Source: Hydra vulgaris (lineage: Eukaryota > Cnidaria > Hydrozoa > Anthoathecata > Hydridae). Taken from it: DNA of 64,000 bases. The DNA is taken from contig NC_088928.1 of NCBI RefSeq assembly GCF_038396675.1, positions 13,600,001-13,664,000 of the forward strand, written 5' to 3'. The translations under genes and the position numbers were made by a program. The notes under the pieces are model-generated. The model was given only the letters and a program-made list of their open reading frames with translations. It made no database searches and was not told the DNA's origin. Below, in pieces: positions 1 to 13,707 of this stretch; positions within the stretch are counted from its first letter, which is position 1, and every line of letters starts with the position of its first letter.

Positions 1-63
1 AGGTTTTGAATTTTGTAAAAAATACAGATCAGATATCATACTAACTTAGGTGGAACATGCAAG

Positions 64-200
64 GGAGCGCTTCTACATTGACTGATTTATACTTGTCCCA
101 ACTTCTCTCAATCAATGTAGCAGCACTCAATTGTCCTCAATCAATGTAGCAGCACTCACTAGCATGTTCTCCATAAATCAGTCAATATAGCAGCACTCCA
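64..200. repeat. Small foldback element with internal short repeats
   Basis: The start (about 64-90, containing ctacattgactgatttat) and the end (about 174-200, ataaatcagtcaatatag) are imperfect inverted copies. Between them the phrase caatcaatgtagcagcact occurs twice in direct orientation. There is no coding capacity. It is most likely a MITE-like foldback remnant. Confidence 0.5.
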
Positions 201-2758
201 CTACGTGCACTTTGTAAATTAGTAGGATATCTGGCCTGTGTAGGATTACCAGACATCCCGTTTCTATGGAGGAGAATACAGCACCAAACTTGTAAAAAAA
301 AATTTTACTGTGTTCTCCTTCATAAAAGCTGGACATCTGGCAACCCATAGGTCCGCGTTTCTTTGAAAACTTAAAACTCATTTTGAAATAAAAAGTATTT
401 TTTCTAGAAAAGAAATACTTAGTATAACATAAATATTATACTTAGCCATAAAAACAAATATATATACTATAAAGTATATATATTTGTAAACCAAAACTAT
501 TTGTAATCTTGATGAACTAATTCCAATGATTGCTCAATCCAATATTTTTAACCTTCAAAGTATTTAAGAACCATATTTTTATAAGTACAGTTTAAATGTT
601 GACCGTTGCTTTTTTAATATATAAAAACATTTCTTCTTCAATAACAATAAACTCTTCTCCATGTTGATAAATATGCATTTCATTCTATTTTTATAAAACA
701 CTCGGGCATGTTTATTGTAGACAGATAATTTTAAAAACCACTTAATTAGTGTTCTTAAACAAATTTTCATACAAGTCCTTTGAAACTTTACACTTATACT
801 CATCAATATATTTTTTTCATGTTTTTTTCACTTAAATGCGGAAGCTGGACTTCAAAGTAATTGATAAGATAACTTTTAGATTTTTAAAACCCTTCACTCT
901 GTCTACTCCAATCATAACTTTTACATTCTCTGATATAAAATATCTATGTTAAAAAGCAGTAACTAACTCATCAACATTATTGCATTTAACAGAAATAATT
1001 CTTTAAATATACTAAACAATAACAAAACAGTATTAAGTTAATAATATAGTTTAATAATCTTTTGTTTTATCAACTTTTAAGATTAATCAAAATATAATAA
1101 TTATAATTATACTATTGTTAAGCTTTTTATTTAGACTAAAATCTCAAGTTAAAATAAAACTACATGTGATGAATAAAAAGGTCTTTGAATCTACTTTCTC
1201 TAAACTCAATAGAATTTTTATGCATGTAAAAAAAAAAAATCCAGACAGATCATGGTTATCAATTACTTTAAAGTTCTGGTAATTGATAAGGTAACTTTTA
1301 GATAATCCTGCTCTCCATTTACCTCAACCTTAACATCTGCATTCTCTAAAAGCTTTTTAAATCTACTTCCTTTAAACTCAACAGATCTTTTCTGCACGTA
1401 GAAAAAACATTTCAGACAGAAGATGGTTGTCAACAGCGTAATTTTCCCAAGAGTACTTCTTAATTAAGACTTCAAAATTTTCACTTGTCTTGGGCTTGCT
1501 TTATTGCCTTTGGAGTAACACATTTTAAAACTTATTGTGTGTTCAGTTTAAATGCAATATTATAACGACGTAAGTTAACGTTAACCGTTAAGTTAATAAT
1601 ATAACGATTTATGTTAAATTTTTTCCTTTTTTCAAACATAATATACAAATTATTTTATTAATTCGTTGCGGTTTTTAGCAAAGTATGGTTTTATTCTTTT
1701 TTAAAACTAGTTGTAAACAATGATATATTAATATGTCATTGGTTCTAACATTTTCTAACTAGTTCTAAATGAAGTAGAACTAAAGATAAAAATAAGGAAG
1801 TTAGAATAACTAATCGCGTTTTTGCAATTTCATAAAATAAATAACCGAAATGGCTGACGGAAAAACATTATTTCAGTACCGAAACATCGTTATTTATAAA
1901 TACTTCTAAGCAAGCTAAACTACTTTTAAATTCAAAAAGTTTTATGGGATAAGACATAAAGTCTTAGTTAAAATTTAGGGTACCCTTGACAAAAACATCG
2001 TTTTATATAAAACTTCTAAGCAAGTTTTCTCAAAAAGTTACCAACAAATGATTTAAGTTTTAAGTTATAGAATGTTTAAATGGACTGCTTTTAAGTTCGA
2101 AAAAAAAAACTTATGGAACACAACATAAGTTCTTAGATGACCTTAAGGGTACCCGTATACTATCTTCTGCTTACCAGCAATAGGACATCGTTGTAAATTG
2201 GAGTATTTTAGCCGGCTTACAGTGAGCCAGAATTCAGTTTTACTGGACAAAACTAATAACTCGTGCTATAAAAAAGACTTTAGGACCATTTTTGCGCTGT
2301 TTACTAAGTTGAGAATTGCGGTTTCAATGGTGACGTTAGTTTTAATTGTAGGTTGCTATGGATACCAAAAATGCGTTGCAATCATATATTTTATTAGGCA
2401 TAATAAATATAAACTTGACAAAATAATAACTTTATCGGATTACTCCCATAATTAGAAGTAGCAAAACTTATATCAGAATATTACTGCAAATACATTACGA
2501 AGCAAGTTTTACATTAACTTGTTGTAGATATTAGAAAACAATATTAATTATTAGTGAAACTTCTAAATCGCTTTCTGCAGAAACTGTGGAACCTTATTTT
2601 AACACAGCCTCTAAAAAAGTAAATTCAGCTGGAATAAAATGCTGCTTTTTTAACAGATTCTCCGTGATATTATACTAATTAAAAAAATGTATTAAAAAAG
2701 AACAAATCAAAGAGCTTAAAGAAGTTAAAAAAACAAAAAAATTATCTGCATGTCAACT
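201..2758. other. Intergenic stretch with degenerate direct repeats, no supported gene
   Basis: No convincing gene is seen. Two diverged copies of a segment occur at about 857-1262 and 1278-1433. Read on the minus strand, the 1278-1433 part is open for roughly 50 codons, but it does not resemble a family I know. The rest is AT-rich with scattered poly-T/poly-A runs. Confidence 0.5.
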
Positions 2759-2938
2759 CAGAGCCGACGACAATGGCGGATGGGGAGGGGGGCCGGGAGG
2801 GGCACACCCCCACTTTTTTCTAAAGGACCTTTATTTTTTTTATTTATATAAGAAAATTATAGATATATAAGCCTTTTTTTTTTTAATTGACGATTTCGCC
2901 CTCCCCCTCCCACTTCGAAACCTTTGTCGTTGGCCCTG
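2759..2938. mobile_element. 180-bp hAT-type MITE
   Basis: The left end reads CAGAGCCGACGACAATGG and the right end, reverse-complemented, CAGGGCCAACGACAAAGG: 18-bp imperfect inverted repeats starting with the CAG typical of hAT ends. The interior is G-rich then T-rich and noncoding. I see no clear 8-bp target duplication, so the copy may be old. The CAGGGCCGACGAC end recurs at about 38114. Confidence 0.6.
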
Positions 2939-3953
2939 CAAAATAGGGAGATCTTGGTACTTAAGTCACTCTGTTACGTAGCATAATAAAGATACAAATG
3001 AAAAAAGTATATTTATATTATTATTATTCCAGTACATTTATATTATTATTATTCCAGTAATTTATTAGTGTCCATATTTTAAACATTTTTTATAGATTTT
3101 ATATAGATAAGTTTGTATACATTATGTAAAGGTGAGTGTAGGTTTTATAACAGAGTTCATAATAGTCGTTAATGTTTTTATGAGTTTAACTTTACCATGT
3201 ATATGCGTTAGTTCGTTTACTGTTTAATCTACCCCACATAACGGTTCAACTTACCCTTCTGGGGCCGGTTAAGCACTTTATTTAGTAAACTTTAGGCAAT
3301 ATTTAGTCAAGCAAATCAGAAAAATATATTTTTTAAAACTTTTTAGCAGATTAAACTATGTTTCTAATATTAAAAAAATTGTCTAAATCCGACGTATTAT
3401 TTTAGAGATTTGTTAAACTTACCAAGAATTGCTCAACTAGCCCTACCCTTCTCTAGAGGAAAAAAAAACTTGTATTTAGTTTTTCTATAACCTATTTAAG
3501 GATATGCAAACGCGGAATTAAAAATATATTCACCAGTCGATGAATCATCAAATAATCAATCATATTAATCACTTTGAGGTTAAATTCTGACGGATGGAAA
3601 TCTAAATATTGTTTAACACTAAGTCAATATTTTATTTTTAACTAGGTCAATAAATATTTTTTTAACTTAACAATTTTATATAATCGCCTAAGCAACAAAC
3701 CACATGTTGAATCACATGCTTAGATCGCATTCGTGCGTTAATTATTTTTACTATTACTATAGTAAGTAATTTTAAACGCATAATTTTAATAATTTGTCTC
3801 AAAAATGACGATTCAACCTTTTTGAACTAAATGTGTACTAGGCAAGCGTGACTGCGCATAAACGTGCATAATTACTCATAAAAGATTACAAACTCGCATG
3901 AAATTAGTTGCTCTTTGAATTTTATTTGCACATAAAAAATATAAATAAAAAAC
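2939..3953. other. AT-rich intergenic stretch, no gene seen
   Basis: A short tandem duplication containing tattattattattccagta lies near 3005-3060. Nothing coding is seen. The 3' part of the SRCR gene, if it continues on the minus strand, would lie here or further left, but I could not identify another exon. Confidence 0.4.
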
Positions 3954-4146
3954 CTTATTTAGCGTTATTGTGACATCATTATCTCTTGTCTCTGAACAGT
4001 AGATAAACACTTGAGACGAATGATAACACTTCTTATCAAAAACATAAGGTTCGACATTTTTTAAAGGGCATTGTGTTATCGATTTTTCGTTTCCATCACA
4101 ATGAACCATCAAATGATGAAATTTAGATTGGTGAATATTATCGTAG
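3954..4146 (-). CDS. SRCR-domain protein, second exon of the domain
   Basis: This exon encodes the C-terminal half of a scavenger receptor cysteine-rich domain. It supplies four cysteines in the usual pattern: HCDGNEKSITQCPL, then KCYH, then VFIYCS. On the minus strand it begins after a T-rich tract ending in acaacag (acceptor) and is open to an AAG|GTTTTT donor at 3954. The acceptor phase matches the donor at 6224: the split AG+C codon gives Ser and the frame runs straight into the cysteine motif. SRCR domains act in extracellular binding, often in secreted or membrane scavenger and innate immune receptors. The splice sites are inferred by eye; the 3' donor is the less certain. Confidence 0.72.
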
Positions 4147-6223
<2,077 letters not shown>

Positions 6224-6456
6224 CTGGTTCTATTTCTAAGAATTGCTTTCGCAAAACCAAGTTCTCTGCACACAACCTTTGAGTTTCTAAAATCCCAAAA
6301 CGTGTCACATAAGTATTTCCATTCTCGATGAAAGTTAAATTGTAAATATCCTTTGTGGTAACCAGTAGAACCTTCACTGCTCACCAGTCGGACATATAAG
6401 AATGAGCCGAAAGAAAATTGTCCACCGAGGAGCACGATAAAGAGGTATGTATGCAT
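6224..6456 (-). CDS. SRCR-domain protein, exon with putative start and first half of domain
   Basis: The exon opens with ATG at 6456 and a hydrophobic stretch (LFIVLLGG...) that could be a signal peptide. It then enters an SRCR domain: VRLVSSEGSTGYHKGYLQF, a tryptophan/cysteine segment (EWKYLCDTFWD) and SKVVCRELGF. These supply the first two of six cysteines; exon 3954-4146 supplies the other four, giving a group A (six-cysteine) pattern. The exon ends at a CCAG|GTAAAA donor. The in-frame stop just past the donor is intronic. Whether this is the true first exon is uncertain, because an AATAG precedes the ATG and could be an acceptor. A multi-domain receptor with more exons outside the window is possible. 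Confidence 0.72.
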
Positions 6457-7656
6457 TGCTATTTGTATAGGATTTGCACAATAAAAGTTTCACACAAAAT
6501 ATAAAACGTATATCTAACAATTAGATACTACAGCCACAGCCGCAGTAGAATATAGATTAGCTTGAATCTATTTTTGAAATTCTGCTTTTTAAAATACATT
6601 AGTTAAAGGTCTTTATTGTAGATAATGTAAACTAAATTGTGCGAATACTTAGCATGCTCGACATAACTTAAAATCTAAAATAGATTTAAAAAGTCTCGTT
6701 TTATTTTCAACTTGGTTACACTTTGTAACATAGCGGTTTTCGTTTTATTGTCTACTTTGTTACTGCGCATTCTTTTTAAAAAATGATAAATACTTCTTAC
6801 TCAATTTTATATAAAATAGCAGTTACTCATAATAGCGCTTATTAAATGACTCTTACTCCAAATATTGTCATAACCAAAAACCTCTTAAAATTTGAATAAA
6901 ATCAAACAAGTATTAAAGCAAATATCTTCAGATTGGCAGTAAAATGTAAACAGCCATTTTTGTAAAATGAATAACGTTTAATAATAAACAAAGTTGTTTA
7001 ATGTTTATATTTTTTAAATATTTATCAAACGGTTATCATAACAAACTTAACAAAAGTTTTTATAACATTCAAACGCCACAAAACCATGAAAGAGTATTCA
7101 TAACAAAGTTTCTCGTCATCTCGTTTGTTAAATTTCTTTAAAAAAAAAAGTTTTTTCTAAAGTTTAAGACGCAGGGTAAACAAACTTAGGTATTTTTATT
7201 CTATTGTACTCAGAGCTGAAGTAAAACTATAGTTAAGTCTAAGACTTTGAAACATGCTCGTAAAGTGTGCTGAGAAGAGAAACGCATCAAAATGGCGTTT
7301 ACGAGTATGATATTTTATCTGCAACTTTAATTGAGCAGTTATTCTCGATTCTAAACCAATTTAGACCATTGTGCCACGGCTGCTTGTATATACAAAATGT
7401 ATTTAAACCAATATTGCATAGCATGAAAGTTTTGTTAATTATGCAAAGATAATAAAAAATAAAAACAGCCGTAATGCAATAATTAGAGTTCTGGCTCAGA
7501 ACCGAGAGTCAATGCCGGCTCTAGCCAGATAAGTAACATTGGTTAAGAAGAAGGCGTGAACTTCCTGATTAAACATAAAGCAAAAAACAGCCGAGATGCA
7601 ATTGTTAGATAGACCTTCTTGGAGTACATAAATACCTAAAAAAAAAAAAGTTCATT
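6457..7656. other. Intergenic stretch, no gene seen
   Basis: AT-rich noncoding sequence upstream of the SRCR start on the minus strand. A promoter could be here, but I see no decisive motif. Confidence 0.4.
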
Positions 7657-7815
7657 CCCAGCGGTAATTTGTTTTTAAAACTGACGTTCTAAGTGTATTT
7701 TAAATGTCTTTTAAACGTCTTCTAAACATTGTTACGTAAAAAACGTTTAAAAGACTTTTAAAAAACGTTTAAAAGACATTTAGAACGTAACTTTGAAAAA
7801 CAATTGCCCGTAGGG
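7657..7815. mobile_element. Palindromic MITE with CCC...GGG ends
   Basis: The left arm begins CCCAGCGGTAATTTGTTTTT and the right end, reverse-complemented, reads CCCTACGGGCAATTGTTTTT. Similarity continues through gacgttctaa and aaatgtcttttaaacg, so nearly the whole element folds back. It shares its end style and an AAAGACAT-type core with the smaller hairpin at 44223-44311, suggesting one family. Confidence 0.65.
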
Positions 7816-8859
7816 TCAGGTCTCCTAATTATTAGGAGCACCTTAATAACTAAACCTCAAAAAAATATTTGCAACAAAATAAATGACGCCCAGATTAAGT
7901 GTTTTTTTTGTCTACATACATTTCGGAAAGTGAATAATTTTTTTTAGATTAATCACATTTCTCAAAAAATTATCAGCACTGCGGTATCAATTAAAAGTTA
8001 CTATTTATTAACTATATATTAGTATATTATTAAAAAATCATTATATTTATTTTCTTTCGATTATTATTGATTTAATAATTATTTGAAAAATACGTTCTTA
8101 AATTGTTGGTGATAAAAATTACAAAAAAGATTTGCTATTATAGGCACCATCCACTATCTTAAAGCTTAGAAAAACAGTTGTTACGCCCATTAGACATACA
8201 TTCTTTTCACAATTTGCAGACACTGTAACAAAACATTTTGTATTTCCTATAGAACAGTCATATTGGTTAAAAGTATGTAAAATTAAGCCTGTTTAATCTA
8301 AAAACACTAAGTTATTGTCCGGAATCTAATGAAAAATCCTGAAAAACTTTGTCTTAAATCATAAATCTTAAATTCCTTTCAACGAGAATTTTCTCAATAA
8401 TGCTAAAGTATGAGATGGATCATGCTTAGTTAACAATAGAATTTAAGATTAAAGTGTCTCGTAAAAAGAGCTGCGCCTTCCTTTTTTTACTGATGCGATT
8501 TTATCATCACTAAGTCCTTTACTAACTTTATCAGAAATAGAACTGATATTTCATTTTTCCACAATTTTTTTGCCTTTATTTCTTTAAGAATTGAATATCT
8601 TATAGTTCTTACAATATCCGTTGTAATAAGTGTTCTCTTTTTTTTTCTCTCGTTTTCCATGGATTTATCGATTAAAACAACAAAAATAAAGCTTGAATAA
8701 TATATTTAAATTATAAGCATTGTAAGGCATGATTGCATATGAATCGCCTTTAAAAAGTTTTCTCTGTATAAAAAAAGCATTTATTTAAAATGGATACAGT
8801 AACTTTCCTATTATTCATTGTGCTCAATATAAACTTAAAATTTTAACGAACATTACTAC
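7816..8859. other. Intergenic stretch, no gene seen
   Basis: AT-rich sequence without recognisable coding potential or clear element ends. Confidence 0.4.
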
Positions 8860-10604
8860 CAGTGGCGGATCCAGGGGGTGGCTAGACACCCCCGCCTTTA
8901 TTCCATAATTTTAACAAATAAATAGGTGAGAGTGTGTATGAAAGAGCCAGGTTTTGAAAGAGCCGATGCCATTATTTATAACTTACTGGCATCCGATCAT
9001 GATTGTATTTTACTTTTAATGTGGAAGCACTGGATATCTGTCACCCACGAATAATTTACGGTTTTAATAAAAAAAATAGTGTCGTAAGAATGCACTAAAA
9101 ATTTTGAAAATAAAAAGTAATTTTTTGTGGGTTTACTTATTTAATTTTAAGATAAATTGTATTGTATTGTTTGATAAATGATATATGCTGCATTGCTATA
9201 TATATTCGCTTTTCGTTTCCAAATATAATATTTGATTAAAGTATTGGTAAAAAATGTTAAACTTAAGGTTATGTATTTAACGATAAATTTTTTGAAGGGG
9301 CTTACTGTTTATGCTCTGAATAAGCCGACTTTTTTACTTAAACTTAATAATTGTTTTGCGCTTTAATGACTTCATTTTTTTTCGTAACGCTTTATTGAGC
9401 ATATTCTATTGAAATTGAAGTCGTAAAATGTTGAAAGAAATATTTGGACCTGGAGAAAGCTACAAATATGATTTCTTAAATATATGTTACTATATAACGG
9501 TTTTTAGCTATTTTTCTATGCAATTTTAAGCATTAAATTGTAGAATAATTTTAAATTAGTTTTCATTTTGCAGCATGTTTTTGAGCTGACATTTTTTTAG
9601 ATAATAAAATGTAAAAACGATTATCTGTGTATATTTGATTTTACTTTTTATTTAATTAGGTATGTTACATGAAATTTTTAAATTCATCAAATTCTGGGTT
9701 GTTATATATCATTAAAAAGAGCTTCATTTCAATTTTCCAAAAGTGAAAAAACTTTCAAAATTGAACCACCCTACAAAAAGTTATGACGTTTTAAGTACCG
9801 ATTTTTTGATATTAGGATTTGTTGAAGAAACTGTGGTCAAAATAAAGTTTTTATAAACTAAAACTATTATAACTTAATCAATTCTTATCCAAAAGTTTAT
9901 ATCTTGGTATCAAAAGATAGATACAAGAGTTTTCTACAAATTTATAAAGGTCTCTAGATTACAGACCCATCCGGGAGCAAGAGGGGGCACAAAACCACCA
10001 TTCATACCGGCAATAAAGACTAACTATATTATATATATAAAAGTGTTTTTTTAATGAAAATGTAAATTTTTATATACAAGATGTTTTGTAATTAGCTATC
10101 AGACCACAGTCAAATATAGAAGTTTCATGATTGTCTTTGGGTGGATGTAAGGGTGATGGTTTCAAACACCCTATTATCAAAAATGACTCTTTTTTTTGTA
10201 TAAATATTTATCTTTATAATTAAAAAGAAATCTAGTATCAAATCAAAAATTATATTTTACTACTTTACAACATCACTAGCAGCGTACCTTTTGTTTCAAG
10301 TGGTATAGATGGGAAAGGGGGCATGTCATCACCCCCCCCCCACCCTCCTCTTTTACAACCTAAAAAAAAAAAAATTTTTAATGAGATTCGAAAAAATATT
10401 TAAATGTAATTAAAATAATAAACTTTAATATAAACACATCTTTTACCAAAATTCAAAATACATCACATAATGCTTAGTTTTAGTTATAGATGGTTCCCCC
10501 TCTGACCTGAAAAAAAATTTTAAAAACAAAAAATGTTTTATAATATTATTTTAATTAGTTTACATCTTGGCTTTTAGTTAATGATTAAGATATTAATAAT
10601 AAAT

Positions 10605-11020
10605 ATGTAAATTTTTTTTGCAAGTTCCACTACTCGCTGTACATATTTTTTGCAAGTTCCACAACTCGCTGTAAATTTTTTTTGCAAGTTCCACTACTCG
10701 CTGTACATATTTTTTGCAAGTTCCACAACTCGCTGTAAATTTTTTTGCAAGTTCCACTACTCGCTGTACATTTTTTTTGCAAGTTCCACTACTCGCTGTA
10801 CATACTTTTTGCAAGTTCCACAACTCGATGTAAATTTTTTTTGCAAGTTCCACTACTCGCTGTACATATTTTTTGCAAGTTCCACAACTCGCTGTAAATT
10901 TTTTTTGCAAGTTCCACTACTTGCTGTACATTTTTTTTGCAAGTTCCACTACTCGCTGTACATTTTTTTTTCAAGTTCCACTACTCTCTGTAATTTTTTT
11001 TGCAAGTTCCACTACTTGCT
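10605..11020. repeat. ~33-bp minisatellite, about 12 copies
   Basis: The tandem unit contains TTTTTTTGCAAGTTCCAC followed by TACTCGCTGTACAT or AACTCGCTGTAAAT. Two alternating variants suggest a higher-order 66-bp unit over part of the array. Apparent reading frames on both strands are consequences of the repeat and are not genes. Confidence 0.9.
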
Positions 11021-11024
11021 GCAC

Positions 11025-11026
<2 letters not shown>

Positions 11027-11117
<91 letters not shown>
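11027..11117. repeat. (TA)n microsatellite
   Basis: About 90 bp of pure TA directly after the 33-bp minisatellite, inside the loop of the foldback element. Confidence 0.95.
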
Positions 11118-11121
<4 letters not shown>

Positions 11122-11639
11122 AAAATAGTAAAATCATGTAGTAAGATAATAAAATGCATGTCCAATTATCAAAAAATAATTGGCAACATTCACGTCGTGT
11201 CTATTGTTAACAATGATTAATATATAGTTTCATTAATGGAATTTAATATCTTAATCAATAACTAAAAGCCAAGATGTAAACTAATTAAAATAATATTATA
11301 AAACATTTTTTGTTTTTAAAACTTTTTTTCACGTCAGAGGGGGAACCATCTATAACTAAACTAAGCATTATGTGATGTATTTTGAGTTTTGGTAAAAGAT
11401 GTTTTTATATTAAAGTTTATTATTTTAATTACATTTAAATATTCACATTAGGAAAACATCAGCTCACAGCATACAATGTCAGCAACTAGCTGGAACTTTT
11501 TCATATAATAATCAAAAGCTTCAGAATCATTATCTTTTCTAGTCCAGTAAAAAATAGTAATAGCCTTTCTTTGTTTTTTTTAAGTTTTTCTACTCTGCTA
11601 TTGTGCAAGACTGTCATTGCTGTATCGGAATCATATCAT

Positions 11640-11900
11640 TCATAATTATTATTGATATAGTATGTTTTAATTATATATTATATTATAGTATATATTTAAT
11701 ATATACTATAATATAGTATATACTATAGTATATATTAAATATATAATATATTATAAATATAATATACTATAAATAGTATATTAAATTTAATATACTATAA
11801 ATATATTTTATATGTCTATATATTTTTAGACAAATATTAGTATATTACTAATATATGATATATTCTAAATACATAAAAAAGCAGTATATTATATTATTAT
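11640..11900. repeat. Low-complexity TATA/TTAATA region
   Basis: Dense overlapping palindromes of the kind tatatatttaatatatact and atatactatagtatat. No gene. Confidence 0.6.
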
Positions 11901-12008
11901 ATGATATAAAGCTTTTTAAAAATGTAATATGATTGGACTGAGCAAAAAACATGTATTACTGAATTTATAATATAAAACGAATTTTAATCTTATTAACTGA
12001 AACTAGCT

Positions 12009-12111
12009 AAATCATTTATTTGAATCATACTTAATATGATTCAAATAATTTACCATTCATTGAATGGTAATTTATTTGAATCATATTAAGTATGATTCAA
12101 ATAAATGATTT
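12009..12111. repeat. ~100-bp palindrome built of smaller palindromes
   Basis: The arm aaatcatttatttgaatcat... is mirrored by ...atgattcaaataaatgattt around a centre at attcattgaat. Each arm itself contains the palindrome gaatcatacttaatatgattc. It lies in the hAT element 8860-13707, upstream of its transposase remnant. Confidence 0.75.
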
Positions 12112-12865
12112 GGAATTTAGAATGATTCAACAAAAAGTAGTGGTAATATTATTTATTAAAACGATTTTACCACTACTTTGATTGCCATAAGAGGATTATT
12201 GAGGAGAACGTTTAATTAACACAAAAATTTTTATTTTTTTGTTTTTATTCGTTTTTCTTTTTAGTTAAATCTGAACTAATTATTATAATTTTAAAAGCAG
12301 ATTGAAGTTCCTCTTCATCCGCCCCTCCCCCTCCCTATGTCTCAAAATAAAAGCGGAAAATAAAAATTTAAGTACCAAAAGTGCTTCACAAAATAGAGTA
12401 TGTGCTGCATGAAATAAATCAATGAAATTTGGCAGGTGCAAAGAAATTGTGTGAACTTAAAATCGAGAATAATATTGCAAAAAAAAACAAGCATTTCTTC
12501 AACATTTACTGAATGCACAAAGTATAACTAAGTTTTTGTCATTTAAAAATCTACTTTAAAAAGTTTTTATTGTAATCAAAAGGTACAAATTTATAAAGTT
12601 TAATTACTCTAGTTTTTAAAAAATATCTATACTAATATATAACTCTAAATAAAAATCCTCAAAATACGTTTCTCCCTCGATAGCGAAAAGCAATCTTCAA
12701 AAAACGTGACACAGAATTTTAGCACAAATATCGGTTCCGTAAAACGCGTAATTCTACGTACCTAATTTAATATTTACATTTTTATAATGTAATAATATAA
12801 TTTTAACAAAGAAATAATAGTTCCTACTTAAAAATCTTTTCAGTGGTCCACCTAGCAAACGTCTT

Positions 12866-13566
12866 AAACAGCAGTGTCTTATTTTACTGAAGAAACTCCA
12901 AGGCTTTGTAGTCGTCAAATCCACCGCTCAAATATACCTGCTATCTCACCTTTTGAGTACTACAAGCGTAATGTAGCCATTCCATTCCTCTACAAGGTTT
13001 CATCTGATTTGGCAGCACGCTTTACAGAAAATAAGAGAGCACATCATGAAATATGTTCTTTGATTCCAGAAGTTATTATCACCAAAGACAATGAAGAGTT
13101 GGAAACATTGTCAAAGCAACAAGCGGATAAATAGTATGGAATTCTTCCAAATCCATATGGTCTGAATAATGAGTTGCAGCGATGGAAACATTTATGTTTT
13201 GAGAACAATTTTTGTGGAATGACAATCACGCAACTACTTCAGCAACATGTTGACTCCACATTCTTTCCCAATATTCGTGAGTTATTTCTGATTCTGGCAA
13301 CTTTGCCAATTGGCAGTTGTGAGGCGGAGCGTTCATTCTCTTGTGTACGCCGCAATCATTCATATTTACGAACAACGATGACAACTGATAGATTGTCAGA
13401 TTTGTGTGTGATTGGGATGCATTATAACAATTTGCATTATAACAATTTACAGGACTGTGTTTCAACAGAAAAAATTGTAAATAACTTCATTGCACTACAT
13501 CCACGTAGGATGCAAGCACAATCTCTTTTTTACTACTGTTTAGTAGTTTATGTTTGTATATTATGA
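12866..13566 (+). pseudogene. hAT transposase, C-terminal remnant
   Basis: This is the C-terminal part of a hAT transposase. The first open segment (about 12866-13132) contains PRLCSRQIHRSNIPAISPFE, typical of the region before the dimerisation domain. It ends at an in-frame TAG, after which the same frame continues (YGILPNPYGLNNELQRWKHL). The hAT C-terminal dimerisation signature follows, with LATLPIGSCEAERSFSCVRR and SYLRTTMTTDRLSDL. The N-terminal BED finger and the catalytic D residues are not found in the element, so this copy cannot encode an active enzyme. The closest style is the ZMYM1-like hAT group. Confidence 0.82.
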
Positions 13567-13707
13567 TTCAATGAATAGATAATGTGCTTTGGATGACAAA
13601 TAATTATTTCTAAAACATGGAAAAAATCATAAAATTTTATAAGTTAAAATCAAGTATTTTTTTATAATGTAGCCACCCCCTCCTTCAAAATCTTGGATCC
13701 GCCACTG

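Larger units (their letters stand above)
10395..11443. mobile_element. Foldback element with ~200-bp inverted arms
   Basis: The left arm (about 10395-10595) and right arm (about 11244-11443) are near-identical inverted copies, including the shared stretch gccaagatgtaaactaatta and the ggttccccctctgac block. The loop consists entirely of a ~33-bp minisatellite (10605-11020) followed by a (TA)n tract. It has no coding capacity. It lies inside the hAT element 8860-13707. Confidence 0.8.
8860..13707 (+). mobile_element. hAT transposon, degraded, ~4.85 kb
   Basis: The ends are inverted: CAGTGGCGGATCCAGGG at the left, and the reverse complement of the right end reads CAGTGGCGGATCCAAG, followed by a shared GGGGGTGGCTA block. 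CAGTGG ends are typical of hAT. The interior carries a plus-strand hAT transposase remnant (12866-13540) with the dimerisation motif close to the right end, as expected. A foldback element (10395-11443) is nested inside. The flanking 8-mers (attactac / attcacta) match poorly, so the insertion is old or the target duplication has decayed. Confidence 0.75.

Noticed and set aside
579-806. 75-codon minus-strand frame
   Set aside because: Lys/Leu/Phe-rich AT composition, no recognisable domain or splice signals.
10593-10974. Cys/Lys repeat protein frames on the minus strand (ASCGTCKKYVQRVVELAKK-type units)
   Set aside because: They follow exactly the 33-bp minisatellite period, and the opposite strand is equally open.
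13226-13465. Minus-strand frame opposite the hAT dimerisation domain (also 15185-15512, 42577-43427, 61419-61667)
   Set aside because: Shadow frames of the transposase genes on the other strand.
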